A stretch of 64,000 nucleotides of DNA from Marinobacter profundi (GTDB lineage Bacteria; Pseudomonadota; Gammaproteobacteria; Pseudomonadales; Oleiphilaceae). The notes under the pieces are model-generated. The model searched no databases, was not told the origin of the DNA, and saw only the letters and a program-made list of their open reading frames with translations. A program made the translations under genes and the position numbers. The first letter of the stretch is position 1, and each line of letters opens with the position of its first letter. The DNA lies in the NCBI RefSeq assembly GCF_002744715.1, contig NZ_KZ319372.1, positions 1 through 64,000 of the forward strand, written 5' to 3'. This document shows, piece by piece, positions 16,556-24,699 of this stretch.

Positions 16556-17611
16556 TTACTGCGTCATGTTGGTTGTTATCTTGCCGTCGGTTTGTTGTCG
16601 ACATCTGTTTGTGCTGAAACCACCCTGCGGTTCGCCGAGGGCGGGCCAAACCGCGGTACCCGTTCACAGGCAGTCGAGCATTTCATGAGTAATGCCAGTG
16701 AGCTGAGCGGTGGTGAACTGAAGTTCGATATCCACTGGGGCGGTGCGCTGCTGGACTACAAAACCGTCCCGGCCGGGGTTTCGGTGGGTACGGCGGATCT
16801 GGGCTCAGTATTGGCTGTCTATTCGCCCACCAAACTCAAGGCCCTGGCGATTGGCGATATTCCCCACCAGTCTGCCGATCCCTGGGTGGGAATGCGCTCG
16901 ATGTATGAGCTGATGACCACCAACGAAGTCCTGCAGCGCATGCTGGGTGAGGAAAACCTGATGTACCTCACCGGCTTTTCCAGCAGCGGCGTGCAGTTCG
17001 AATGTGCCGGCGACAACCGGATCGAGTCGGTGGAGGACATCCGGGGCAAGAAAATCCGTGCGGTGGCCATCTACAGCAAAGTGCTGAAGGATATGGGGGC
17101 CGACATAGTCGGGGTTACCGCCGGTGAGATCTACCAGGCGCTGGATACCGGCCTGGTGGACTGCAGCGCCAGCTATCTGTACACCATCCGTGCCCTGAAA
17201 ACCTTCGAGGTGATCGACCATGTGTCGCTGGCAGACTGGGGCCAGGTGGCCGGTTTTGCGGTGATGATCAACCGGGATATCTGGAACGATCTCAACGACA
17301 ACCAGCGCAGTGCCCTGCAGCAGGCAGGTTCGGACACCATCGACTACTTTGCCCGGCTGCAGGTGGCAGAGATGGATCAGGTGGTGGAGGGTCTCACCAG
17401 CGGGGCCATAGGTAACAAGGTGCCGGTCAGCCGCTGGAGTGCAACGGAGCGGCAGCGGCTGATTGACGGGTCGGAAAAATACATCCAGGACTGGGTCGAT
17501 GCCATGAATCGTGCCGGTGTAGACGGCCAGGGTATCTGGGATGAGTACCTGGCCATTGTGGCCCGCTATGAAGCGGAGAAGGAACGGCTCGGCTATCCCT
17601 GGGAACGTTGA
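16496..17611 (+). CDS. dctP: TRAP transporter substrate-binding protein (first of three)
   Basis: The 371-residue DctP-family periplasmic protein opens with an unusual stretch encoded by four 15-bp units, each starting with ATG (16496-16555; MANTQ, MTNTQ, MASTK, MIRTK). A hydrophobic signal segment ending STSVCA follows. The mature chain shows the family pattern DIHWGGALL, ADLGSVLAVY and the ligand-binding Arg region GKKIRAVAIY, then EIYQALDTGLVDC. It captures an organic acid for the DctQM permease at 20821-22766. It is clearly paralogous to the proteins at 18434 and 19602. Any of the four ATGs could start translation; the last would still leave a complete signal peptide. Confidence 0.9.
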   Translation: MANTQMTNTQMASTKMIRTKLLRHVGCYLAVGLLSTSVCAETTLRFAEGGPNRGTRSQAVEHFMSNASELSGGELKFDIHWGGALLDYKTVPAGVSVGTADLGSVLAVYSPTKLKALAIGDIPHQSADPWVGMRSMYELMTTNEVLQRMLGEENLMYLTGFSSSGVQFECAGDNRIESVEDIRGKKIRAVAIYSKVLKDMGADIVGVTAGEIYQALDTGLVDCSASYLYTIRALKTFEVIDHVSLADWGQVAGFAVMINRDIWNDLNDNQRSALQQAGSDTIDYFARLQVAEMDQVVEGLTSGAIGNKVPVSRWSATERQRLIDGSEKYIQDWVDAMNRAGVDGQGIWDEYLAIVARYEAEKERLGYPWER

Positions 17612-17661
17612 TTGCTACCTTCCGGTGCGGGCTTACCCTGGCTAAGCCTGTTCGGGGCAAC

Positions 17662-17687
17662 CCGGCACCGCCATCTGGCGGTGCCGG
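17662..17687. terminator. Strong hairpin after the first binding-protein gene
   Basis: A perfect 11-bp stem (CCGGCACCGCC / GGCGGTGCCGG, loop ATCT) lies 50 nt after the stop. It lacks a T tract. It may stabilise the binding-protein mRNA end so that this protein is made in excess over the permease. Confidence 0.5.
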
Positions 17688-17845
17688 AGTCACCAATAAC
17701 TTTCATCGAATTCTTTTTGGTTGCCACCTGCGATACGCTTGAGGCTCAAAATGGTATTCGGTTTTGCTATGTGGCATGCCGGATTTATACAAAGAATGAT
17801 TGCCGTGACGAATCCCGCCACGGCACAACCGAATGTGTGAGCAAC

Positions 17846-18283
17846 ATGAGTGAAGCAAACCTGCAGTTTGAAGCCGAGAATATGAGCGGCTTCCGGGAAG
17901 TTCTCGGATTTTCGGTGACCGAATGGGAGCCGAACCGCGCAGTCATCACCGCCGAGATGAACGAACGTCATCTCAACCGCAACGGCTTTGTCCATGGCGG
18001 GGTGTTTGTGTCTCTGCTGGACAGTGCAGCAGGGCTGTGTGGCACCTATTGCTCAGTGCCCGGCAATGTCCGGCGCTGCATCACCATCTCGCTCAATACC
18101 CACTTCATGAATCCGCTGCAACAGGGCGTATTGCGGGTCGAGGCCAAGGTGGTCAACCGTGGCCGCAAGATCTTTTTTGTCGAGGCCCGGATCACCTGTG
18201 AAGACACCCTGATCGCCACCGGCCAGGGGACTTTCCGTTATGTTTTCGGCGGCGAGAACGAGGAGGGGGTGCCGGCGGATTGA
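17846..18283 (+). CDS. PaaI-type hot-dog thioesterase
   Basis: The 145-residue single-hot-dog protein carries NGFVHGGVFVSLLDSAAG, the PaaI/acyl-CoA thioesterase signature with the conserved HGG and an acidic residue on the following helix. It should hydrolyse an acyl-CoA to free acid and CoA, perhaps to relieve CoA trapping when an acyl-CoA accumulates. The ORF is open farther upstream, but family homology begins at this ATG (MSEANLQF). No strong ribosome site is visible, so the start is less certain than the function. It sits between two TRAP binding-protein genes, an unusual place. Confidence 0.82.
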   Translation: MSEANLQFEAENMSGFREVLGFSVTEWEPNRAVITAEMNERHLNRNGFVHGGVFVSLLDSAAGLCGTYCSVPGNVRRCITISLNTHFMNPLQQGVLRVEAKVVNRGRKIFFVEARITCEDTLIATGQGTFRYVFGGENEEGVPAD

Positions 18284-18433
18284 GGTCCGTCAACCCATAT
18301 CCACAGGGCATAGATTCTATAAAATATGGGTCGTTGTTGATATTGCTTTCCGGTGATAGTTTGGGTGCGTGTGGTGGATGTCATCCCTCCGCCGCGGCCA
18401 ACAAAAATAACACCCCACGCCGGGAGCAATGCC

Positions 18434-19501
18434 ATGGTTTCAACATTCAAATCTCTGACCCTCGGGATCGTGCTGGCTTTGGCCGGGGCGGCCCAGGTTT
18501 CCGCCGAAGTCGTCCTGCGCTACGCCGAAGCAGGCCCTAATCGCGGCACCCGTGCCGCCGCCGTGCAGTTCTATGCCGATGAAGTCGAACGCCTGTCGGG
18601 TGGCGACATCAAGATCGATATTCACTGGGGTGGCGCGCTGCTGAAGTGGAGCGGCGTGATGGAAGGCGTCTCCGCCGGCAGTGCCGATCTTGGCTCGGTA
18701 CTGTCCTCCTACGAACCCCAGGAGCTGAAGGCGCTGGGTATCGGTGATATTCCCCTTGAGTACGCAGATCCCTGGGTTGGCATGCGCGCCATGTACGACC
18801 TGATGACCAGCGACCCCCAGCTGCAAAAATCCCTTGCCGAGCAGTCCCTGGTCTACCTTAGCAACTTCAGCACCACCGGGGTCCAGTTCGAATGTACCCA
18901 GGGCAAGCAGATCCAGACAGTTGAGGACATCAAGGGCAAGCGGATCCGTGCTACCGGCACCTATACCAATGTGCTGGCCGAGCTGGGTGCGGACACGGTC
19001 AGCATGACCTTCGGTGAAGTCTATCAGGCGCTGGATACCGGCCTGGTGGACTGCCTGGCCAGCTACTTCTACACCATGAAAGCCTACAAGACCTACGAGG
19101 TGGTGGAGTCGGTGACCCGGGTTGACTGGGGACAGCTGCTGGGCTTTGCCATTGTGATGAACGAATTCGTCTGGTCCGATCTCGATGACAAGCAACAGGC
19201 CATTCTGCGCCAGGCCGGTTCCAACATGATTGACCACTTTGCCCGGCTGACCATCGAGGATGCGGAAGCGGTTGCCAAGACCCTGGCTGACGGCGGTTTT
19301 GGCAAGGTGGTTCCGGTTACCCGGATGGCGGCAGACGAGCGCCAGAAAATTCTCGATGCCACGCTCAAGTTCCGTGACAGCTGGATTGAAGATGCCAACC
19401 GTCGCGGCATGGCCGGACAGCAGATCTGGGACAAGTACATCGGGTTGCTGAAACAGTACCAGGGCCAGTTTGAGGCCAAGGGATATCCCTGGCAGAGCTG
19501 A
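18434..19501 (+). CDS. dctP: TRAP transporter substrate-binding protein (second of three)
   Basis: The 355-residue DctP-family protein has a signal peptide ending AAQVSA and the same landmarks as its neighbours: GPNRGTRAAA, DIHWGGALL, ADLGSVLSSY, GKRIRATGTY and EVYQALDTGLVDC. GGGAG seven bases upstream fixes the ATG at 18434 over the longer ORF. Residues after the conserved Arg (RATGTY against RAVAIY and RASAIY) differ among the three paralogues, as would be expected if ligand range has diverged. It probably shares the downstream DctQM permease. Confidence 0.9.
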   Translation: MVSTFKSLTLGIVLALAGAAQVSAEVVLRYAEAGPNRGTRAAAVQFYADEVERLSGGDIKIDIHWGGALLKWSGVMEGVSAGSADLGSVLSSYEPQELKALGIGDIPLEYADPWVGMRAMYDLMTSDPQLQKSLAEQSLVYLSNFSTTGVQFECTQGKQIQTVEDIKGKRIRATGTYTNVLAELGADTVSMTFGEVYQALDTGLVDCLASYFYTMKAYKTYEVVESVTRVDWGQLLGFAIVMNEFVWSDLDDKQQAILRQAGSNMIDHFARLTIEDAEAVAKTLADGGFGKVVPVTRMAADERQKILDATLKFRDSWIEDANRRGMAGQQIWDKYIGLLKQYQGQFEAKGYPWQS

Positions 19502-19560
19502 GGGGTACCAGGAAACCGCCCCGACCGGACCCCGGGGGGCGGGACACCGAATGACGAATA

Positions 19561-19575
19561 GGCGGCCGGGCCGCC
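19561..19575. terminator. Short hairpin between second and third binding-protein genes
   Basis: GGCGGC-CGG-GCCGCC forms a 6-bp stem 60 nt after the stop of the second dctP. No T tract follows, so it is probably an mRNA-stability element. Confidence 0.3.
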
Positions 19576-19601
19576 ATCTGAAAACAAGAGGATAAACAAC
19601 A

Positions 19602-20678
19602 ATGGGTGCTAACAAGATGTTCAAATCGCTGGTGGTCGGCTCAGTTCTCTCGCTGGCTACCTTGGGCCAGGCGGTGGCGGAGACCACCTTGCGCTACGCC
19701 GAGGCAACCCCGAACCGGGGCGCTCGCGCTGATGCCCTGCAGTACTTTGCCGATCAGTTGCAGGAGCAGTCCGGTGGTGACCTGAAGCTGGACATTCACT
19801 GGGGCGGTGCGCTGCTGAAGTACAGCGCCATCCTGGGTGGCGTCAGCTCCGGCACCGCCGACATGGGCTCGGTGCTGGCGGCGTATGAGCCCCAGAAAAT
19901 GCGGGCACTCAGTGTGGGCGATATCCCGGTGCCCCAGTCTGATTCCTGGGTGGGTATGCGGGCGATGTACGAGCTGATGACCACCAACGAGCAGTTGCAG
20001 AAGGAATTTGCCAAGAACGATGTGGTGTATGTCACCAACTACACCACCAGCCCGATGCAGTTCGAATGTGCCGGTGACGTGCGCATCGAGAAGCTGGAAG
20101 ACTTCGCCGGCAAGAAGATCCGCGCCTCTGCCATCTACGCCAAGATTCTCGATGAGGTCGGCGCAAACATGGTGAACTTCATCTATTCCGAGGTTTACCA
20201 GGCGCTGGATACCGGGCTGGTGGACTGTTCCGGCGGCTACCTGTACGCCATGCGGGCGTTCAAGACACCGGAAGTCACCACCAGTGTGGCACTGATGAAC
20301 TGGGGCCAGATTGCCGGTTTCGCCATGGTCATGAACAAATGGACCTGGGATGACCTCTCTGCCGAGCAGCAGCAGCTGATGCGCAAGGTGGGTTCCGAGA
20401 TGGTCGACTTCTATGCCGAGAAGGTGATCAAGGACAACCAGGATGTGACTGACAAACTGCCTACCGGTGAACTGGGTAACAAGGTTGAAGTCATCAAATG
20501 GTCCGACGAGAGCCGCGCCGAGTTGTTCGCCCAGTCAGACAAATACGTTACTGCCTGGATCGCGGACATGAACAAGGCCGGCCTGGATGGCAAGGCAATC
20601 TGGGACGAATACCAGGCCCTGCTGAACAAGTACCAGGCTGAACTGGACGAGAAGGGTTACCCCTGGACCCGGAGCTGA
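19602..20678 (+). CDS. dctP: TRAP transporter substrate-binding protein (third of three)
   Basis: The 358-residue DctP-family protein has a signal peptide ending GQAVA, then TLRYAEATPNRGARADA, DIHWGGALLKYS, ADMGSVLAAYEP, GKKIRASAIY and EVYQALDTGLVDC. Like the other two it ends in a GYPW tail (GYPWTRS). It is closest to the permease genes and is likely the principal partner. A GC-rich hairpin after its stop (20699-20725) separates it from dctQ, as is common where the binding protein is made in excess. Confidence 0.9.
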   Translation: MGANKMFKSLVVGSVLSLATLGQAVAETTLRYAEATPNRGARADALQYFADQLQEQSGGDLKLDIHWGGALLKYSAILGGVSSGTADMGSVLAAYEPQKMRALSVGDIPVPQSDSWVGMRAMYELMTTNEQLQKEFAKNDVVYVTNYTTSPMQFECAGDVRIEKLEDFAGKKIRASAIYAKILDEVGANMVNFIYSEVYQALDTGLVDCSGGYLYAMRAFKTPEVTTSVALMNWGQIAGFAMVMNKWTWDDLSAEQQQLMRKVGSEMVDFYAEKVIKDNQDVTDKLPTGELGNKVEVIKWSDESRAELFAQSDKYVTAWIADMNKAGLDGKAIWDEYQALLNKYQAELDEKGYPWTRS

Positions 20679-20698
20679 GCTTCCGGGCGGGCTCGCCT

Positions 20699-20725
20699 CC
20701 TGCTGGCGGCGAGACCGCCGGCAGG
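20699..20725. terminator. Intercistronic hairpin between dctP and dctQ
   Basis: CCTGCTGGCGG / CCGCCGGCAGG forms an 11-bp stem with one T-G pair and a 5-nt loop. Without a T run it is more likely an attenuating or RNA-protecting structure than a full terminator. Confidence 0.45.
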
Positions 20726-20820
20726 TTCAGGGCAGCCCGCTGTAATTCGATAACAACAATCAACCATCAAGAAACCGGGACTTGCCCAGGGTACGGGCAG
20801 GTTCCCATCGGGAGGTGCAC

Positions 20821-21420
20821 ATGGTCGTCACCGAGCGTACGGAACGACTTCAGTCTCAAGGCTCGCCAGCCGTTTCCCTGAGGGCTCTCGGCTGCGCGCG
20901 AGGGTCACTGGCGTGGCTGGAGAATGTTTTTCTGCTGATCGCGGTGGTCTGTATTCTGGGCCTTTGCGCGGTCATTGCCAGTAGCGTGTTGCTGCGCACA
21001 TTCTCCTCTTCCGGTATCCCGGACGAGATTGTGATCGTCGGCGAGATGATGATTGGCGCGCTGATCCTGCCGCTGGCCTTTGTAGCGGCCGATCGCGGGT
21101 TTATTTCCGTGGAGATCTTTACCCAGAAACTGGGGCCGAAATTCCAGCAGGCGCTCAATGTGCTGACTGCCGTCGTGGGCCTGATTGCCGTAGCACCGAT
21201 TACCTACGCAGCCTTCCTGTCCGTGGTGGATGCTTTTGAATCCGGCGCCTATTTCTTTGGTCTGCTCGAATTGCCGAAATGGCCGGGGCACACCCTGTTC
21301 TTTGTGGGCTATTTCCTGTTCTTTATCCGGCTGATTGACCTGGCTGTCTGCGACTCCCTGGAAGCGCTGGGCGTCATCAAGTGCAAGCAGCCTGAAACCA
21401 CCCACGAGGTAGCAAACTGA
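20821..21420 (+). CDS. dctQ: TRAP transporter small permease subunit
   Basis: The 199-residue DctQ has a polar N-terminal 35 residues and four predicted membrane helices (about 37-60, 76-97, 117-139 and 158-180). GEMMIGALILPLAFVAADRGFISVEIF is typical of the family (here given in part by position, residues about 79-105). GGAGG upstream of the ATG at 20821 selects this start. The stop codon overlaps the dctM ATG by one base (TGATG), so translation is coupled. DctQ joins DctM in the sodium-driven inner-membrane complex. Confidence 0.88.
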   Translation: MVVTERTERLQSQGSPAVSLRALGCARGSLAWLENVFLLIAVVCILGLCAVIASSVLLRTFSSSGIPDEIVIVGEMMIGALILPLAFVAADRGFISVEIFTQKLGPKFQQALNVLTAVVGLIAVAPITYAAFLSVVDAFESGAYFFGLLELPKWPGHTLFFVGYFLFFIRLIDLAVCDSLEALGVIKCKQPETTHEVAN

Positions 21421-22766
21421 TGGAAGCTTCCCTGATTGGCGGCTGGGGCTTTGCCGCCGCGCTGGCTCTGATGATCATGCGGGTGCCCATCGCCTACGTG
21501 CTGGTGGGCGTGGCCTCGGTGTGTTCATTGATCGCCTACGCCTGGCGGCCGGGCGGCGAGTTCATGTTCGAGCGCGGTCTGCGCCCGGCGATGGCACTGA
21601 TCGAGTCCAATGCCTTCGACTTTATCCACTCCTATTCCCTGAGCATGATTCCGCTGTTCATCGCGGCGGGGCACATTGCCTATCATTCCCGTATCACCAC
21701 CGATATCTATGAGGCGGTACGGGTCTGGCTGGCCAAGATGCCAGGCGGCCTGGCAATTGCCTCACTGTTCGGTTGCGGTGGTTTCTCTGCGATCACCGGC
21801 TCCAGCCTGGCGTGTGCGTCCTCCATGGGGCGGATCTGTGTGCCGGAGATGCTGCGTTTCGGCTACGACAAACAACTGGCGACCTCGACGGTGGCCATGG
21901 GTGGCACCCTGGGCTCGCTGATTCCGCCCAGCGTCCTGTTCATTCTGTACGGCATGTTCACCGAGCAGTCGGTCAACAAGCTGTTCCTGGCTGGTGTACT
22001 GCCGGGCATTCTCACCATCGTTGGCTTCATCGTGGTGGTGATGATCTGGGCCATGCTCAAGCCCGACCATGCGCCGGCGCCGAAAGACCTCAACTTCACC
22101 AACCGTGACCGGCTGAAGGCGGCGATCAAGGGCTGGCCGGCACTGACCCTGATGGTCATCATCATCGGTGGTATCTACGGCGGGTTCTTCACCGCTACCG
22201 AAGCCGCCGCCGTATGCCTGCTGTTTGCTATCGGGTTCGGCGTGCTGTCCCGTCGCCTGACCTGGGCGGACTTCCTCAGCTCCATGAAGGAGACTGCGTT
22301 CCAGTCGGCGGCGCTGTTCTTCATTGCGATCGGTGCCAAGATCTTTGTCTCCTTCGTGTCGCTGACCGGTGTTACCGGTGCCTTCGTCGGCTTTGTCGAC
22401 AGCCTGGGTCTTGAGCCCTGGATGGTGCTGTTTTTCATTGTCATGCTGTACATCGTACTGGGCATGTTCCTGGACTCCATCGGCACCATGCTGCTGACCC
22501 TGCCGTTTGTTATTCCGCTGGTGGAAGGCATGGGCATGGATCTGATCTGGTTCGGCGTCGTAGTGGTCAAGCTGCTGGAAATCGGCCTGGTAACGCCGCC
22601 GCTGGGGATGAACGTGTTCGTGATTAACAGCGTGGTGGGCAAGGAAATCAAGGTGCACACCATCTTCTTCGGAGTGATGAAGTTCCTGGTGGCAGACCTG
22701 ATCGTACTGGGCCTGATTGTGGCGTTCCCGATCATCTCGCTGCTGATCCCCAACAGTATGGGGTGA
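21420..22766 (+). CDS. dctM: TRAP transporter large permease subunit
   Basis: The 448-residue DctM has about 12 hydrophobic segments. Family hallmarks are the GGFSAITGSSLACASSMG loop (residues about 120-137), the GGTLGSLIPPSVLFILYG helix-hairpin region and GMFLDSIGTMLLTLPF. The second half repeats this with EIGLVTPPLGMNVFVI. It is the sodium-coupled transport subunit served by the three DctP proteins upstream. Translation is coupled to dctQ. Confidence 0.92.
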   Translation: MEASLIGGWGFAAALALMIMRVPIAYVLVGVASVCSLIAYAWRPGGEFMFERGLRPAMALIESNAFDFIHSYSLSMIPLFIAAGHIAYHSRITTDIYEAVRVWLAKMPGGLAIASLFGCGGFSAITGSSLACASSMGRICVPEMLRFGYDKQLATSTVAMGGTLGSLIPPSVLFILYGMFTEQSVNKLFLAGVLPGILTIVGFIVVVMIWAMLKPDHAPAPKDLNFTNRDRLKAAIKGWPALTLMVIIIGGIYGGFFTATEAAAVCLLFAIGFGVLSRRLTWADFLSSMKETAFQSAALFFIAIGAKIFVSFVSLTGVTGAFVGFVDSLGLEPWMVLFFIVMLYIVLGMFLDSIGTMLLTLPFVIPLVEGMGMDLIWFGVVVVKLLEIGLVTPPLGMNVFVINSVVGKEIKVHTIFFGVMKFLVADLIVLGLIVAFPIISLLIPNSMG

Positions 22767-22783
22767 CCGGGCCCGGATGATGA

Positions 22784-22894
22784 GGGGACAGACCCGAGGT
22801 CAGTCCCCTCAGGGAGCAAGCGTAAGGGGACTGACCTTGGGTCTGTCCCCGGAGGGAAAGGAAGCGCAGGGGGACTGACCTCGGGTCTGTCCCC
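22784..22894. repeat. Three copies of a 25-bp dyad repeat (GGGGACWGACC family)
   Basis: Copies lie at 22784-22808, 22826-22850 and 22870-22894. Each runs GGGGACTGACC...GGGTCTGTCCCC, itself an imperfect inverted repeat. Copy 1 is the exact reverse complement of copy 3; copy 2 differs from copy 3 by one base. Spacers are 17 and 19 nt. Copies 1 and 2 can form one long hairpin. The array sits between dctM and an acyl-CoA synthetase gene and looks like a REP-type extragenic element. Confidence 0.85.
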
Positions 22895-22942
22895 GTAGGG
22901 AAAAAGAATCCCCGTGACAGTAAGAGTGATATCGAGAGCGCC

Positions 22943-24517
22943 ATGATGAATACGACCGGTACTGCCGCCATTGCGGTTCACCACCTGCTGGAAAAAGCCG
23001 CCGAACGCTGGCCCCGGAGTCCGTCCGTCAGTTTTGAGGGCCGGACCTACAGCTGGCAGGAGACCCACAGCCGCTGCCAGGACCTGGCCCACGCCTTGGC
23101 CGGGCTAGGGGTGGCCGCAGGCGACCGGGTGGCCTATCTCGGTTTCAACTCGCACTGGTGTTTCGAGCTGTTTTTTGCCGCCCCGATGGCGGGCGCCATT
23201 GTGGTGCCGGTGAATTTCCGCCTGTCTGTCGGCGAGATGGTCACCTGCATTGAAGATGCCGAGCCCGCGGTGCTGCTGGTGGACGAGCACCACCTGGAAC
23301 AGGCGGCGGCTATCGTCGGTGCCTGTCCCTGGCTGAAGGCGGTCGTCTATGCCGGCCACGGCGCGGTACCCCGCGATATGATCGGGTACGAGCAACTGTT
23401 GACGGAGGCGAAGGGAACCACGCTGGCGCCGAGTGGCAATGACGACACCCTGGTGATCTTCTATACCGGCGGTACCACCGGACGCTCGAAAGGGGTGATG
23501 CTTACCCACATCAACCAGTTTACCAATGCGCTGGGCGGGATCTCCTGGTACCGCATGGTCGAGCGGGAAACCCACCTGCTCGCCAGCCCGATGTTCCATA
23601 CTGCCGCCGGATCGCGGGTGTACACCGCCACCATGACCGGAACCCATACGGTGATCCTGTCGCGCTTTGACGTCGTGGACGTGATGCAGCTGGTGGAGCG
23701 CTACCGCATAAACACCATGCAGATCGTGCCCACCATGCTGCAGATGATGCTCGATCACCCCGACTTCAGCGGCTTTGATCTCTCCAGCCTGCGGCTGATT
23801 ACCTACGGTGCCGCGCCGATGCCGGTGGCGTTGCTGGAGCGGGCCCTGAAGGTTCTGCCGCGGGTGTCCTTTGCCCAGTCCTATGGCATGACCGAAGCCT
23901 CCCCGGTGGTAACGGTGCTGGATGGCGAAGATCACTCCCTGGAGGCGACGCGACTGCCGCGGCTGGAATCGGTGGGCCGTCCGGTGTTCCACAATCATGT
24001 GAGGATTGTAGATGGCGAACGCCGCCGGTTACCCCCCGGAGAAGTGGGGGAGATTGTGGTCAAGGGCTCCAATGTCATGAAGGGCTACTGGCGGGCGCCT
24101 GAGCTGACCAATGCAGTGCTGCAGGATGGCTGGTACTACACCGGCGACAGTGGTTACCTGGACGAAGATGGCTATCTGTTCCTCGTCGGCAGAATCAAGG
24201 ACATGATTGTCAGTGGGGGGGAGAATGTGTACCCCATTGAAATCGAGAATATCCTGTCCCGCCATCCAGCGGTGAGGGAGTGCGCGGTGATTGGTGTGCC
24301 TCACGAAAAATGGGGCGAGTCAGTACATGCGGTCATAAGACTGGTGGCCCCCGACAGCGTAACCGAACAGGATATCAAGGCCTATTGTCGTGAGCGGATT
24401 GCCCATTATAAATGTCCCACCGCAGTTACCTTTGTGGACGACCCGTTGCCGGTTTCAACGGTTAATAAAATATTAAAGACTGAAATCCGCAAAATGGTAA
24501 TTGATAAGTTGAAGTAA
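22943..24517 (+). CDS. AMP-forming acyl-CoA synthetase
   Basis: The 524-residue protein has the phosphate-binding motif VIFYTGGTTGRSKGV, the YGMTEASP segment, YTGDSGYLDEDGYLFLVGR and a C-terminal Lys in STVNKILKTEIR. It activates a carboxylic acid to acyl-CoA. It starts the second catabolic block, directly after the TRAP operon, so a transported acid is a likely substrate. Two adjacent ATGs (22943 and 22946) are possible starts. The last 25 codons and the following DNA are visibly richer in A+T than the body of the gene. A rho-independent terminator follows at 24626. Confidence 0.9.
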   Translation: MMNTTGTAAIAVHHLLEKAAERWPRSPSVSFEGRTYSWQETHSRCQDLAHALAGLGVAAGDRVAYLGFNSHWCFELFFAAPMAGAIVVPVNFRLSVGEMVTCIEDAEPAVLLVDEHHLEQAAAIVGACPWLKAVVYAGHGAVPRDMIGYEQLLTEAKGTTLAPSGNDDTLVIFYTGGTTGRSKGVMLTHINQFTNALGGISWYRMVERETHLLASPMFHTAAGSRVYTATMTGTHTVILSRFDVVDVMQLVERYRINTMQIVPTMLQMMLDHPDFSGFDLSSLRLITYGAAPMPVALLERALKVLPRVSFAQSYGMTEASPVVTVLDGEDHSLEATRLPRLESVGRPVFHNHVRIVDGERRRLPPGEVGEIVVKGSNVMKGYWRAPELTNAVLQDGWYYTGDSGYLDEDGYLFLVGRIKDMIVSGGENVYPIEIENILSRHPAVRECAVIGVPHEKWGESVHAVIRLVAPDSVTEQDIKAYCRERIAHYKCPTAVTFVDDPLPVSTVNKILKTEIRKMVIDKLK

Positions 24518-24625
24518 TACCGGGGTTATATCGGGTTCATATTATATTGATATTTGTTTAATGGTGCGAAATGTCAGATATTTATATCACGTCGTTGTTT
24601 GTTGACCCCTTTTGAGGTTGAGTCC

Positions 24626-24659
24626 GGGTTTTCTGATCTTTCAGAAAGCCCTTTTTTTT
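24626..24659 (+). terminator. Rho-independent terminator
   Basis: GGGTTTTCTGA / TCAGAAAGCCC forms an 11-bp stem with one T-G pair and the loop TCTT, followed by eight T residues. It ends the acyl-CoA synthetase transcript and separates it from the dehydrogenase pair. Confidence 0.85.
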
Positions 24660-24699
24660 GCCCGAAAAATAATATTAACGATTTATATGAGTGCTCATT

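Noticed and set aside
17612..17845. An N-terminal 78-residue extension of the thioesterase
   Set aside because: The upstream frame contains the strong hairpin at 17662-17687 and shows no homology; PaaI proteins begin near the ATG at 17846.
22784..22894. CRISPR-like repeats
   Set aside because: There are only three copies in mixed orientation, 17-19-nt unrelated spacers and no cas genes. The pattern fits REP-like dyads.
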